Assembly (NCBI GenBank): GCA_964593865.1
Contig: CAZQKE010000097.1
Span: forward strand, 1-33,077
DNA from: CAZQKE01 sp964593865
Lineage (GTDB): Bacteria; Chloroflexota; Anaerolineae; JAAYZQ01
Reading direction: 5' to 3'
Length of the DNA stretch: 33,077 bases
Both the position numbers and the translations under genes were made by a program. The notes beneath the pieces are model-generated. The model was not told the DNA's origin, did not search any database, and was given only the letters and a program-made list of their open reading frames with translations. This document shows positions 7,016 through 15,180 of the stretch, piece after piece. The stretch's first letter is position 1, and each line of letters starts with the position of its first letter.

Positions 7016-8560
7016 ATGTCTTTCCAGACCGGGTTTGGGAAGCAGAAGCTGCGGGTCAATCTCCGGCCGGAGAGGGTGACGACCGGTGTGACGCTGCTGG
7101 CGGCGGGGATCATGGCGGTCCATGCCCTGGCGTTGCAGGCTTTGCCCGACGATGCCTTTATCTCGTTCCGTTATGCCCTCAACCTGGCGCGGGGATACGG
7201 CCCGGTGTTCAACCCCGGCCAGCCGGTGGAGGGCTACACCTCACCCCTTTGGGTTTTCACCCTGGGAGGGTTGGGGGCGGTGGGCCTGCCCATCGTCCGG
7301 GTGGCCGTCGTTCTGAGTCTGGCGGCGGCCTTGCTGACGGTTATCCTGTTGCCCTCCTTTTCGGCCTCGCTGGGCCTGCGGCTCTACGGATTGGATGCCC
7401 TCTTGCTGGCGTTCAACACCAGCTACGCCGTTTGGGCAGGGGCGGCGATGGAGATGGTCCCCTTTGGCCTGTTGCTCATCCTCACGACATGGGCTTTTCT
7501 GCGCGAAGGGCCTCCTTTGCTCACGGGATTGCTCTTTGCTTTGTTGACCCTCCTGCGGCCCGAAGGGGCGTTGTTCGCCGTGCTCGCCCTGTTCTTTTGC
7601 GCCGTGGACGGCCTACGCGGCAGGGAAGAGAGCCGACGGCGGTTTTGGAAGTTGGGTGTGGGCTTTGTCCTACCGGTGGGCCTCCATTTGGCCTGGCGGT
7701 TGGCCTACTACGGCTACCCTTTGCCCAACACCTTTTACGCCAAAGTGGGATGGAGCCTGGCCCAATTGGAGCGGGGTTTACGTTACGTCGCCGGAGCGGC
7801 GGTGCAGTACCTCTTTTCCCTCACCATCCCCCTGGTGCTGGCCCTGTTCCGGCCCTTTGGTCGCCGCTGGGCCTATCTGACGGTAGGGCTGGGGTTGTAC
7901 CTGCTCTACTTGAGCCTTGTCGGCGGCGATTGGATGGTCAGTTACCGTTTACTGGTCCCGGTATTGCCCCTGGCTACGGTGTTGGCCGCCTACGGATGGA
8001 TGGAAACTTGGCGGCGCGTGCGCTCTAGGGTCTCTCCCCGAAAGGCAATTGCACTGGCCGCCGCCGGGCTGCTGATCGTTCCCGCCGCGGCCCGGTCTTC
8101 GTTCACCGTCGATCCGGAGCAACCCTGGGTGCGCGACGCCCGCCCCATTGCCGATTGGCTCAACGCCCACTGCCCCGCCGGTAAGAAGCTGGCCGTCTTT
8201 GCTGCCGGTGCTCTGCCCTTCTACGCTCCCGACTTTGAGATCGTGGACATGTTCGGCCTCAACGACGTTGAGATCGCCCACCTTGCCGCCCCCGGCATGG
8301 GCAGCGGTTACGCCGGTCACGAAAAGTTTGACACCGACCTGGTCCTGGCCCGTGAGCCGGATATGTTCATCTTCCAACCGGTGCTTGGGGAACGCCCCAT
8401 CACCCAGGCAGGCGAATGGCGGGAGGGAGGCTTGGGCCACCTGGTGCGCCAGTTCACCGATGACATTGCCTTCTGGGCCGAACACTCAACCCAGTCGGTC
8501 CCCATGCCCGATGGCCGTTACTTCAATTTCGTGATCAAAAACCCCTACTTCTGTTGGTAG
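7016..8560 (+). CDS. GT-C fold membrane glycosyltransferase-like protein
   Basis: A 514-residue polytopic membrane protein. Near the N terminus it has DDAFISFRYALNLARG (residues 45-60) followed by a VEGYTSPLW segment (71-79), a signature shared with AftB-like arabinofuranosyltransferases and related GT-C enzymes that use lipid-linked sugars; the Asp pair at 45-46 in the first outer loop is the expected catalytic site. About ten hydrophobic segments follow up to roughly residue 360, then an outer C-terminal domain of about 150 residues. It likely adds a sugar to a cell-surface glycan or protein. The donor and acceptor are unknown. The ATG at 7016 has only a weak ribosome-binding site. It converges with the minus-strand acyl-CoA dehydrogenase, 10 bases away. 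Confidence 0.8.
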   Translation: MSFQTGFGKQKLRVNLRPERVTTGVTLLAAGIMAVHALALQALPDDAFISFRYALNLARGYGPVFNPGQPVEGYTSPLWVFTLGGLGAVGLPIVRVAVVLSLAAALLTVILLPSFSASLGLRLYGLDALLLAFNTSYAVWAGAAMEMVPFGLLLILTTWAFLREGPPLLTGLLFALLTLLRPEGALFAVLALFFCAVDGLRGREESRRRFWKLGVGFVLPVGLHLAWRLAYYGYPLPNTFYAKVGWSLAQLERGLRYVAGAAVQYLFSLTIPLVLALFRPFGRRWAYLTVGLGLYLLYLSLVGGDWMVSYRLLVPVLPLATVLAAYGWMETWRRVRSRVSPRKAIALAAAGLLIVPAAARSSFTVDPEQPWVRDARPIADWLNAHCPAGKKLAVFAAGALPFYAPDFEIVDMFGLNDVEIAHLAAPGMGSGYAGHEKFDTDLVLAREPDMFIFQPVLGERPITQAGEWREGGLGHLVRQFTDDIAFWAEHSTQSVPMPDGRYFNFVIKNPYFCW

Positions 8561-8570
8561 AGATATGGGG

Positions 8571-9728
8571 TTAGGCCAGGATATTCCGGGCAATGACCAA
8601 CCGTTGGATCTCGCTTGTCCCCTCGTAAATCTCGGTGATTTTGGCGTCGCGGAAATAACGCTCCACCGGATATTCCTTGCTGTAGCCGTTGCCGCCAAAG
8701 ATCTGCACCGCTTTGGTCGTGACCCACATGGCCGTTTCGGAAGCAAAGAGTTTCGCCATGGCCGCCGGTAAGGTGTAGCGGGCGCCGGTCTTTTTCGCCT
8801 CCTCCTTGGCCAAAGCAGCCTGGTAGGTCAGCAACCGGGATGCTTCAATGCGGGTCTTCATATCGGCCAACATCCACTGGATGGCCTGGAAGTTGGCGAT
8901 GGGCTGACCGAACTGTTCCCGTTCTTTGGCGTAATCGCGGGCGGCCTCATAGGCGGCTTCGGCAATGCCGATGGCCTGTGAGGCGATACCGATGCGTCCT
9001 GCATCCAGGATGGAGAGGGCGATCTTGAACCCTTGACCTTCTTCGCCCAGACGGTGCCAGGCGGGCAGGCGATAATTTTCAAAGATCAGCTCAGACGTAT
9101 GGGAAGCCCGGATGCCCAGTTTAGGCTCCACCTTGCCCGGCGAAAATCCGGGCAGTTTGGTATCTACCACAAAGGCCGAAATGCCCCGGTGACCTTTGCT
9201 CTTGTCGGTGACGGCAAAGAGGATGATGTAATCGGCGTTGGGACCGCTTGTCACCCAGGCTTTGGTCCCGTTGATGACATATTCGTCGGTGGCGGGATCG
9301 TATTCGGCGGAGCACCGCATGTTGGCCGGATCGGAACCGGCCTGGGGTTCCGTCAGGGAGTAGGCCCCCAGTTTCTCGCCGCTGGCCAAAGGGATCAGGA
9401 ACTCCTGTTTTTGTCGTTCTGTGCCAAAATGGTACAGGCCGTGGCAGACCAGTGAGTTGTTGACCGACATGATGACGCCGTGGGAAGCACAGACTTTGGA
9501 AATCTCGATCATGGCCAAGACGTAACTCAAGGTGTCCATGCCGGTCCCACCGTACTCTTCGGGGATCTCAATACCCATGAAGCCCAGCTCTCCCATCTTT
9601 TTGACCGTCTCGGTGGGAAAGCGGCCCTCCTCATCAATCTCGGCGGCGATGGGCGCGATCTCTTTTTGGGCAAAGTCGCGGGCCATATCGCGGATCAGTT
9701 TGTGTTCTTCGCTCAGTTGCAGGTCCAT
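8571..9728 (-). CDS. Acyl-CoA dehydrogenase, short-chain/butyryl-CoA type
   Basis: A 385-residue FAD enzyme that introduces the 2,3 double bond into acyl-CoA in fatty-acid or branched-chain amino-acid breakdown, passing electrons to ETF. Features: N-terminal helical domain beginning MDLQLSEEH, the FAD-binding stretch GAYSLTEPQAGSD, a WVTSGPNADYI segment, QAIQWMLADM, IFGGNGYSKEYPVER, and the catalytic base in IYEGTSEIQ (Glu369) near the end. Length is typical. The start at 9728 is set by AAGGAGG 8 bases upstream; an in-frame ATG 9 codons earlier lacks a site. It lies 13 bases after the PEP/pyruvate-binding gene and is probably co-transcribed with it. No ETF genes are nearby. Confidence 0.93.
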   Translation of the reverse strand: MDLQLSEEHKLIRDMARDFAQKEIAPIAAEIDEEGRFPTETVKKMGELGFMGIEIPEEYGGTGMDTLSYVLAMIEISKVCASHGVIMSVNNSLVCHGLYHFGTERQKQEFLIPLASGEKLGAYSLTEPQAGSDPANMRCSAEYDPATDEYVINGTKAWVTSGPNADYIILFAVTDKSKGHRGISAFVVDTKLPGFSPGKVEPKLGIRASHTSELIFENYRLPAWHRLGEEGQGFKIALSILDAGRIGIASQAIGIAEAAYEAARDYAKEREQFGQPIANFQAIQWMLADMKTRIEASRLLTYQAALAKEEAKKTGARYTLPAAMAKLFASETAMWVTTKAVQIFGGNGYSKEYPVERYFRDAKITEIYEGTSEIQRLVIARNILA

Positions 9729-9741
9729 CCTTGTTCCTCCT

Positions 9742-12090
9742 TCATTCCTTATCATCGTCGTAACGCCGTAGGTAGCCCAACGCTTTGTTCCTCGTGCCGT
9801 CCATGATCACCTCCAGGAATCGCCCCTGGGCGGCAGCGGGCACGTCAATCACCCGCACGTAGCGGGCATAGTCGGCCCAATCGGGCAGCAAGTCGGGCAG
9901 GATGTTGGGCGATTCGCGGAAAAAGGCCCAATTGAACACATTGTCCCCCTGGTCGGGGTAGAGGGCCAAGGGATAGATTTCGGCTTCCACCAGGTCTTGG
10001 AAAAAGTGGGTTCCGTAGGAGACTTCGGGTGCCGATTCGCCGTCCGATAGACCGATTTCTATCAGCATGGCGGTATTGTAGATGTCGGCGTAACTTACTT
10101 TGACGCCCAGGTTCAAGTTGGTGCTGCCCCATCGTCCCGGCCCCATCAGGACAAAGCGTTTGCGTTCCAGGATCTGGTTCAGCCGCCCCACCAACCGTGC
10201 GATCTGAAGCCGCGTTGTCTCATCGGGGATGCTGTCATAGGCTTCCGGGTCCACAAAGACGACGTGGTGGATGCGTTGCACCTTCCCCTGGGGAACCAAA
10301 CGGTCGGCGGTGAACAGGATGTCTTTGGGAGCAACGGTGGCGGGAAGGTGCACCCTTTCGCCGGATTCGCGGCTGGCCTGGGGGCGGCATTGTAGGATGT
10401 GGATGCGAAAATCCGGCTCCGGGTAACCGGGTAGGATGTCGGCGGTGAACTCAATGTCTACATGACGGCCGAAGCGTTGAGCCACCGTCTGCAGAATGGA
10501 TTTCATCAAGGGGACAAAGGATGTTTTGGTTAGCAAGCCATCAAACGTCAGCACCAGATCGCGGGAGGAGATGGTGGGATCGTAGGCCGGGGGCGGTTGC
10601 AAGTAGTCGCCGTGATCCACAGAGACCAGCAGTCGGGCCGAGGGAAAGTCCATGCTCAGCAGCTCGGCGACGGGACGGGTTTGGAATTCGTTTTCGGCCA
10701 GATTGATCACATCGGCAAAGTGTTGGGAATAGCGGCGAATGCGATCTGCCCTTACTTCGGGGCGTAGGTGGGGGTGGCTGAGGGCCACCATACGCGGGTA
10801 ATCGTTGGGAACACGGTCCACGGCGCGGGTCCCCAGCCCCAGGACCAGCCGTAGGAAGCCGTCCTCGGCCCGGATCTTGGTTGTCCAGCGGAAGGGGTTA
10901 TGGCTGAAGGCCACACCGGCCAGGGTAGGGAAAAAGAAGTCGCCGTGGCGTTCTCCCTGGACTTCTTGCAAGAGGATGGCCATCCGTTCGTCAAAATCGA
11001 GTAGCCCCATCTGCTGTCGGTAAAACAGGGCATCGGGGCTGAACACGCTGGCGTAGACCTGGGCGATGGCCTGCAACAAGGCGTCCAGGTTCTCCTGAGG
11101 TGTCCCCTGGTTGGGACAGAAGAAGCTATCATACTTGCCGGCAAAGGAAGTGCCGACGCTGTCTTCCAGGAGGCTGGAGGAGCGGACGATGAGAGGGCGG
11201 TTCCCCACCCGGTCCAGGATGCCGCGCAGCCCTTCCACGATTTCATCGGGGAAATGCCCGGCGAGGAACTGGCGGCGCAGGTCGCCGTAGCTGGCGGCGA
11301 TCTCCTCGCGGGAGAGGTACTTCTGGTTGTGAAAGTGATGCAGATTGTTCTGGGACATAAAGTCATACATGACATCGGCCCCGATGAAATAGGATTCGGG
11401 GATAACGATGCGGCTTTTGAGGTCTATTTCCTCGTTGGCTTCCGGCAGGCTGAGGATTTTGTAGGCCAGCATCATGCCTGCCGCCTTGCCCCCGATCTTG
11501 CCCCGTCCGATACGGCGTTGGCGGATGGCCTTTAGGTCTTCAATGGTGAACAGCTGCTTGGCAACGCCTACGAAATCCAGCTGATCGCTGATCAGCCCTT
11601 TGGTCAAGACAACGACGATCTCTTGCAGGTGATGTTTGACCTTGGCCCGCTGCTCCGGGGGCAGGGCTTCATAGGCTTCGCCCTGCGCAAAGAGCATGTC
11701 CCAGGGGGCCAATTCGGGGTTGAAGGTAAGAAGCACATCTTCCGGGGGAATCCGTTTTGCCAGCACATCGCGGACGATGTTTTCAAAGACCTCATGGGGC
11801 ACGTTATGGGCAAAGTAGAAATCGGTCAGGTAATCGCGAAAGTGGGCCAATCGCCGCTGCCAGACATCGGCGGATTCTTGGGCGTAAGGGTCGGTCAATC
11901 CCTCTCGCTTTTGGGAAAGGATGGCTTTGTGTTTGACTTCACGCTCCAGATCGCTGGGGGAGATGATCCCCCGCCGGTACAGTTCATTGCGCATCCGTTC
12001 GCGGATGCGGGGGGCCAAAATGGGATATTGGCTGATCTCCAAATAGAGGGCCAGAACTTTGGGGAGGGCATCCGCCTCAAATGGTGCCAT
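9742..12090 (-). CDS. PEP/pyruvate-binding domain protein, PEP-synthase-like without the swivelling His domain
   Basis: A 782-residue protein built around the ATP-grasp PEP/pyruvate-binding domain of PEP synthase and pyruvate phosphate dikinase. Residues 1 to about 185 are an unfamiliar helical N-terminal region; GRGKIGGKAAGM (about 195-206) begins the nucleotide-binding domain, followed by RPLIVRSSSLLEDS and FAGKYDSFF, then HILQCRPQ at the end of the domain. The rest ends in a module with MGPGRWGSTNLNLG and YGTHFFQDLVEAEIYPL. The phosphohistidine domain (TGGxxSH type) and the C-terminal barrel of a true PEP synthase are absent, so it probably does not make PEP and may instead phosphorylate or sense another substrate. 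The ATG at 12090 follows AAGGAG. It is preceded by an intrinsic terminator that ends the tRNA-Glu unit. Confidence 0.8.
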   Translation of the reverse strand: MAPFEADALPKVLALYLEISQYPILAPRIRERMRNELYRRGIISPSDLEREVKHKAILSQKREGLTDPYAQESADVWQRRLAHFRDYLTDFYFAHNVPHEVFENIVRDVLAKRIPPEDVLLTFNPELAPWDMLFAQGEAYEALPPEQRAKVKHHLQEIVVVLTKGLISDQLDFVGVAKQLFTIEDLKAIRQRRIGRGKIGGKAAGMMLAYKILSLPEANEEIDLKSRIVIPESYFIGADVMYDFMSQNNLHHFHNQKYLSREEIAASYGDLRRQFLAGHFPDEIVEGLRGILDRVGNRPLIVRSSSLLEDSVGTSFAGKYDSFFCPNQGTPQENLDALLQAIAQVYASVFSPDALFYRQQMGLLDFDERMAILLQEVQGERHGDFFFPTLAGVAFSHNPFRWTTKIRAEDGFLRLVLGLGTRAVDRVPNDYPRMVALSHPHLRPEVRADRIRRYSQHFADVINLAENEFQTRPVAELLSMDFPSARLLVSVDHGDYLQPPPAYDPTISSRDLVLTFDGLLTKTSFVPLMKSILQTVAQRFGRHVDIEFTADILPGYPEPDFRIHILQCRPQASRESGERVHLPATVAPKDILFTADRLVPQGKVQRIHHVVFVDPEAYDSIPDETTRLQIARLVGRLNQILERKRFVLMGPGRWGSTNLNLGVKVSYADIYNTAMLIEIGLSDGESAPEVSYGTHFFQDLVEAEIYPLALYPDQGDNVFNWAFFRESPNILPDLLPDWADYARYVRVIDVPAAAQGRFLEVIMDGTRNKALGYLRRYDDDKE

Positions 12091-12106
12091 GGATGACTCC
12101 TTCCGC

Positions 12107-12137
12107 TAAAAAAATAGCACCACCGTAGCGATGGTGC
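12107..12137 (-). terminator. Intrinsic terminator after tRNA-Glu
   Basis: On the minus strand, GCACCATCG (12137-12129) pairs with CGGTGGTGC (12125-12117) over 9 bp with one G-U pair and loop CTA, followed by TATTTTTTTA (run of seven T at 12114-12108). This is a textbook Rho-independent terminator. It lies 25 bases after the tRNA and only 17 bases before the ATG of the PEP/pyruvate-binding gene. Confidence 0.88.
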
Positions 12138-12162
12138 ATGTCATGGCGCTGCATTAGGAAAG

Positions 12163-12235
12163 TAGCGGATACGGGATTCGAACCCGTGTCTCTGCCTTGA
12201 GAGGGCAGTATCCTAGGCCTCTAGACGAATCCGCC
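12163..12235 (-). tRNA. tRNA-Glu (anticodon CTC)
   Basis: A 73-base tRNA on the minus strand. Acceptor arms GGCGGAT and ATCCGCT pair (the first pair is G-U), with discriminator A. The anticodon stem CTGCC/GGCAG encloses loop CTCTCAA, giving anticodon CTC (reads GAG, Glu). The T arm is ACGGG-TTCGAAT-CCCGT. CCA is not encoded. It has a consensus promoter upstream and an intrinsic terminator downstream. Confidence 0.95.
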
Positions 12236-12254
12236 ATGGTGCTCACCGCCCGCT

Positions 12255-12283
12255 ATTCTACCAGCAGGGCGGAAAATTGTCAA
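12255..12283 (-). promoter_or_regulatory. Consensus promoter for tRNA-Glu
   Basis: Minus strand: TTGACA (12283-12278), 17-base spacer, TAGAAT (12260-12255). The -35 box is perfect and the -10 box has five of six matches. It lies about 20 bases before the 5' end of the tRNA and is divergent from the ftsY promoter. Confidence 0.85.
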
Positions 12284-12346
12284 AACCGAGCCGGTGGTAG
12301 GCTTGAGGTGGTCGGCGGAGGCCTCAGGCGCGGGCTTGCCGGAAAC

Positions 12347-12375
12347 TTGGCGTTCGGCGCGACTTCAAGTATAAT
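12347..12375 (+). promoter_or_regulatory. Promoter for ftsY
   Basis: TTGGCG (12347-12352), 17-base spacer and perfect TATAAT (12370-12375). Transcription would begin near 12382, leaving a leader of about 20 bases that holds the AGGGAGGAG ribosome-binding site (12387-12395). Confidence 0.75.
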
Positions 12376-12402
12376 GCTGCCAACCCAGGGAGGAGAAGAC
12401 CT

Positions 12403-13314
12403 GTGTTCAGACGCTCAAAAAAGATCAGAGATAGTTTGACCAAGACGCGACGGTCATTTTTCGGTCAGATCGTCGGTCTGCTTTCCGGCGGCGAGATCAC
12501 GGAGGAGACCTGGGAGGACCTGGAAGCCTTGCTGGTCCAGGCCGATGTCGGAGTGCAGACCACAATGACCATCGTGGACAACCTGCGGGCACAGGTCGCC
12601 AGAGGCAAGGTGCGCAACGCCGACCAACTCCAAGATCTCCTCAAAAAGGAGCTCCTGGCCCTGCTGGGGGATCCGCCGCCGATGCAAATTGATGAACCCC
12701 GCCTGCTGACGGTGGTGCTCATCGTCGGCGTCAACGGCTCCGGCAAGACGACGACCATTGCCAAACTGGCCAAATATTACAAAGAGCGGGGGCGCAAGGT
12801 GTTGCTCTGCGCCGCCGATACCTTCCGGGCGGCGGCCATTGATCAGCTCAAAATCTGGGGGGAACGGGTGGGCGTTCCGGTCATCGCCCATCAGCCGGGG
12901 GCCGACCCAGGAGCCGTCGTCTATGATTCCATCCGGGCCAGCCAGAGCCGCAAGGCCGACCTTCTCATCATAGACACTGCGGGCCGCCTGCACACCAAGT
13001 ACAACCTGATGGAGGAGTTGCGCAAGGTGCACGGTGTGGCTTCCAAGCGCGTACACCAGGCTCCCCATGAGACGCTGTTGGTGCTGGATGCGACAACGGG
13101 GCAAAACGCCCTTTCCCAAGCCCGCTATTTCAAAGAAGCGGTGGACGTTACCGGCGTTGTCGTTGCCAAACTGGACGGCACGGCCAAAGGCGGTGTGGTT
13201 TTCGCCATAGCCCAGGAGTTGGGGCTGCCGGTGAGGTTTATCGGCACCGGCGAGGGGGTAGACGATCTGACCGAATTTGATGCCGAAGCCTTTGTGGAAG
13301 GGCTGTTTGACTAG
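12403..13314 (+). CDS. ftsY: Signal recognition particle receptor FtsY
   Basis: The SRP receptor GTPase, which docks SRP-ribosome complexes at the membrane for co-translational insertion. The 303-residue protein has the helical N domain (about 1-95) and the GTPase G domain: P-loop GVNGSGKTTT (109-118), DTFRAAAIDQL, DTAGRLHTKYNLMEEL and the KLDGTAKGG motif. It lacks the long acidic A domain of E. coli FtsY, as many bacterial FtsY do; the short basic start (FRRSKKIRD) may help membrane contact. The GTG at 12403 is preceded by AGGGAGGAG. A terminator-like structure follows, so it is probably a single-gene unit. Confidence 0.96.
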   Translation: MFRRSKKIRDSLTKTRRSFFGQIVGLLSGGEITEETWEDLEALLVQADVGVQTTMTIVDNLRAQVARGKVRNADQLQDLLKKELLALLGDPPPMQIDEPRLLTVVLIVGVNGSGKTTTIAKLAKYYKERGRKVLLCAADTFRAAAIDQLKIWGERVGVPVIAHQPGADPGAVVYDSIRASQSRKADLLIIDTAGRLHTKYNLMEELRKVHGVASKRVHQAPHETLLVLDATTGQNALSQARYFKEAVDVTGVVVAKLDGTAKGGVVFAIAQELGLPVRFIGTGEGVDDLTEFDAEAFVEGLFD

Positions 13315-13330
13315 ATGTAAAGGTTGTCAG

Positions 13331-13370
13331 AAGGCGACCGGAGGCGGTGTGCTTGCGTGTCGCTTTTTTT
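13331..13370 (+). terminator. Probable intrinsic terminator of ftsY
   Basis: AAGGCGAC (13331-13338) can pair with GTCGCTTT (13359-13366, one G-U pair) around a 20-base loop, and the T run continues to 13370. The large loop lowers certainty, but the position 16 bases after the ftsY stop and the seven T support termination. Confidence 0.55.
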
Positions 13371-13401
13371 GTGATACAGATCTCCGATATGCGAGGTTGT
13401 A

Positions 13402-14503
13402 ATGGAAGAATTACAGAGCAAGTTGACCGAGCTAGACGAACGAATCAAAGAAATTCAGGTGCGTCTTTGACCTGCCGGGCAAAGAGCTGCAGATCCGGAA
13501 GCTGGAAGAAACCGCTGCCTCCCCCGGCTTTTGGGATGACCCGGCCAGGGCACAGGCAGCCATGCAGAACCTTGCCGATCTCAAGGGCGAAGTAGAGCGT
13601 TGGCGTGGCCTGCAGAGCCGGGTAGCCGACGCCCGGGAACTGCTGGAATTGGCCCAAGCTGATGGGGACGAGAGCCTGGCCGCCGAGATCGCGGCAGAGG
13701 TGGCCCTCCTTGAGGAGGAACTGGCCCGTCTGGAATTTGAAATGATCCTCTCCGGCCCCCATGACCGTGGCCCGGCTATTTTAGCCCTCCACGCGGGGGC
13801 AGGTGGGACCGATGCCCAGCACTTTACCGAGATGCTGTTGCGCATGTACCTTCGCTGGGCAGAAAAGCGAGGATTTCACACCGAGATTCTGGATGCATTG
13901 CGGGGGTCGGAGGCGGGATACAAAAGTGTGACCGTCAGCGTGGACGGGCCGTACGCTTACGGCTACCTCAAGGCGGAGCGGGGAGTCCACCGTTTGGTGC
14001 GCCTTTCGCCCTTTGATGAGGCCCATCGCCGTCACACTTCCTTCACCCTCGTAGAGGTCTGGCCGGACATTGCAGACGACATTGAAGTCACGATCAACCC
14101 CGATGACCTAAAGATTGATGTGTTCAAGGCGTCGGGTGCGGGGGGACAGCACGTGCAAAAGAACGCGACGGCGGTACGCATCACCCACCTGCCGACCGGC
14201 ATCGTCGTCTCTTGCCAAAACGAGCGTTCCCAAATGCAAAACAGAGAAACGGCAATGAAGATCCTGCGGGCCAGGCTTTATGACCTGGAGCAGCAACGGC
14301 TGGCAGAAGAGCAGGCAGAGCTCAAGGGCGAACATGTTTCGGCGGGTTGGGGGAACCAGATCCGCTCCTATGTCTTGCACCCCTATCACATGGTCAAGGA
14401 CCTGCGGACGGGCTATGAAACGGGCAACACAACCGCCGTTCTGGACGGCGAAATCCAGGGGTTCATTGATGCCTATCTGCAATCAACCATTGGGGCGAGC
14501 TAG
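13402..14503 (+). CDS. prfB: Peptide chain release factor 2 (RF2), programmed +1 frameshift
   Basis: RF2 ends translation at UGA and UAA. The product of 366 residues needs a +1 shift: 22 codons from the ATG at 13402 run into an in-frame TGA at 13468-13470, and translation resumes in the +1 frame at GAC (13469), giving LDLPGKELQ. Downstream are the stop-codon-reading motif SPF (residues 202-204) and the catalytic GGQ (247-249), both at the positions expected for RF2. The shift lets RF2 control its own level: low RF2 means slow UGA reading and more shifting. The start follows a weak GAGG site. The long in-frame remainder beginning at 13562 is not a separate gene. Confidence 0.95.
13457..13471 (+). 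promoter_or_regulatory. RF2 programmed frameshift site
   Basis: The slippery site CTT-TGA-C (13465-13471) is preceded by an internal Shine-Dalgarno-like AGGTG (13457-13461) three bases before CTT. This is the known arrangement of the prfB recoding signal; the E. coli site has the same spacing with AGGGGG. Confidence 0.93.
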
Positions 14504-14564
14504 ACGGCATTGTGCCAAAGGTGCGCGGGCGTTGGGGCCTGCGCCACGATAAGGAGAAAGCGAA

Positions 14565-15155
14565 ATGGGACAACGATACAACTTTTTGCTGGCCGGTGTC
14601 GGCGGGCAGGGGACCATTTTGGCCAGCAACGTCTTGGCCGAGGTAGGGTTGGCGGCGGGCTATGACGTGAAAAAGTCAGAAGTCCACGGCATGGCCCAGC
14701 GGGGGGGAAGCGTCAACACCCATGTCCGCTGGGATGCGGAAAAGGTCTATTCGCCTCTGGTGGGGCGGGGCGAAGCCGACATTTTGTTGGTCTTTGAACG
14801 GGCCGAGGCGCTGCGCTATGCCGATTTTCTCAGGCCGGGTGGTGTGGCAATCGTCAATGACCATACCATTGAACCGATCACCGTGACATCGGGCGGGGCG
14901 CACTATCCAACCGATGAGGAACTGCGGGCCGTCCTCTCCTCTCTGACCGAGCGGTTCTACCTGATCCCCGGCACGGCCGTTGCCCAGGAGTTGGGCAATG
15001 CCCGCGCTGCCAACGTGGTGCTGCTGGGCGCGTTCTCAACCTTTGTGGATGTGCCGCCGGAGACCTGGCTGCAGGTCATTGAAGGCCGGGTCCCGCCCAA
15101 ATATGTGGAGCTGAACCGACAGGCGTTCCTGCGCGGGCGGGAGACGGTTTCCTGA
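14565..15155 (+). CDS. iorB: Indolepyruvate:ferredoxin oxidoreductase beta-type subunit
   Basis: A 196-residue protein of the 2-oxoacid:acceptor oxidoreductase gamma/beta family, which in IorAB oxidatively decarboxylates aryl pyruvates from aromatic amino acids to aryl-acetyl-CoA with ferredoxin reduction. Motifs: GVGGQGT (11-17) and EVHGMAQRGGSVNTHVR (39-55), both typical of this subunit. It binds no cofactor known to work alone; the TPP and Fe-S sites are on the alpha subunit, which is not found in this window. The start follows AAGGAGAAAG. It lies 61 bases after prfB, converging with the PLP-enzyme gene. It may pair with an alpha subunit encoded elsewhere. Confidence 0.85.
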   Translation: MGQRYNFLLAGVGGQGTILASNVLAEVGLAAGYDVKKSEVHGMAQRGGSVNTHVRWDAEKVYSPLVGRGEADILLVFERAEALRYADFLRPGGVAIVNDHTIEPITVTSGGAHYPTDEELRAVLSSLTERFYLIPGTAVAQELGNARAANVVLLGAFSTFVDVPPETWLQVIEGRVPPKYVELNRQAFLRGRETVS

Positions 15156-15180
15156 GGGGCAGCTAGCACCGCTCCGGTCT

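Noticed and set aside
12197..12439. 80-codon plus-strand frame across the tRNA and promoter region
   Set aside because: It overlaps the tRNA, two promoters and the ftsY start; its translation has no recognisable features.
13562..14503. RF2 as a shortened gene beginning at ATG 13562
   Set aside because: It would lack the RF2 N-terminal domain; the upstream ATG at 13402 and the frameshift signal give the full-length protein.
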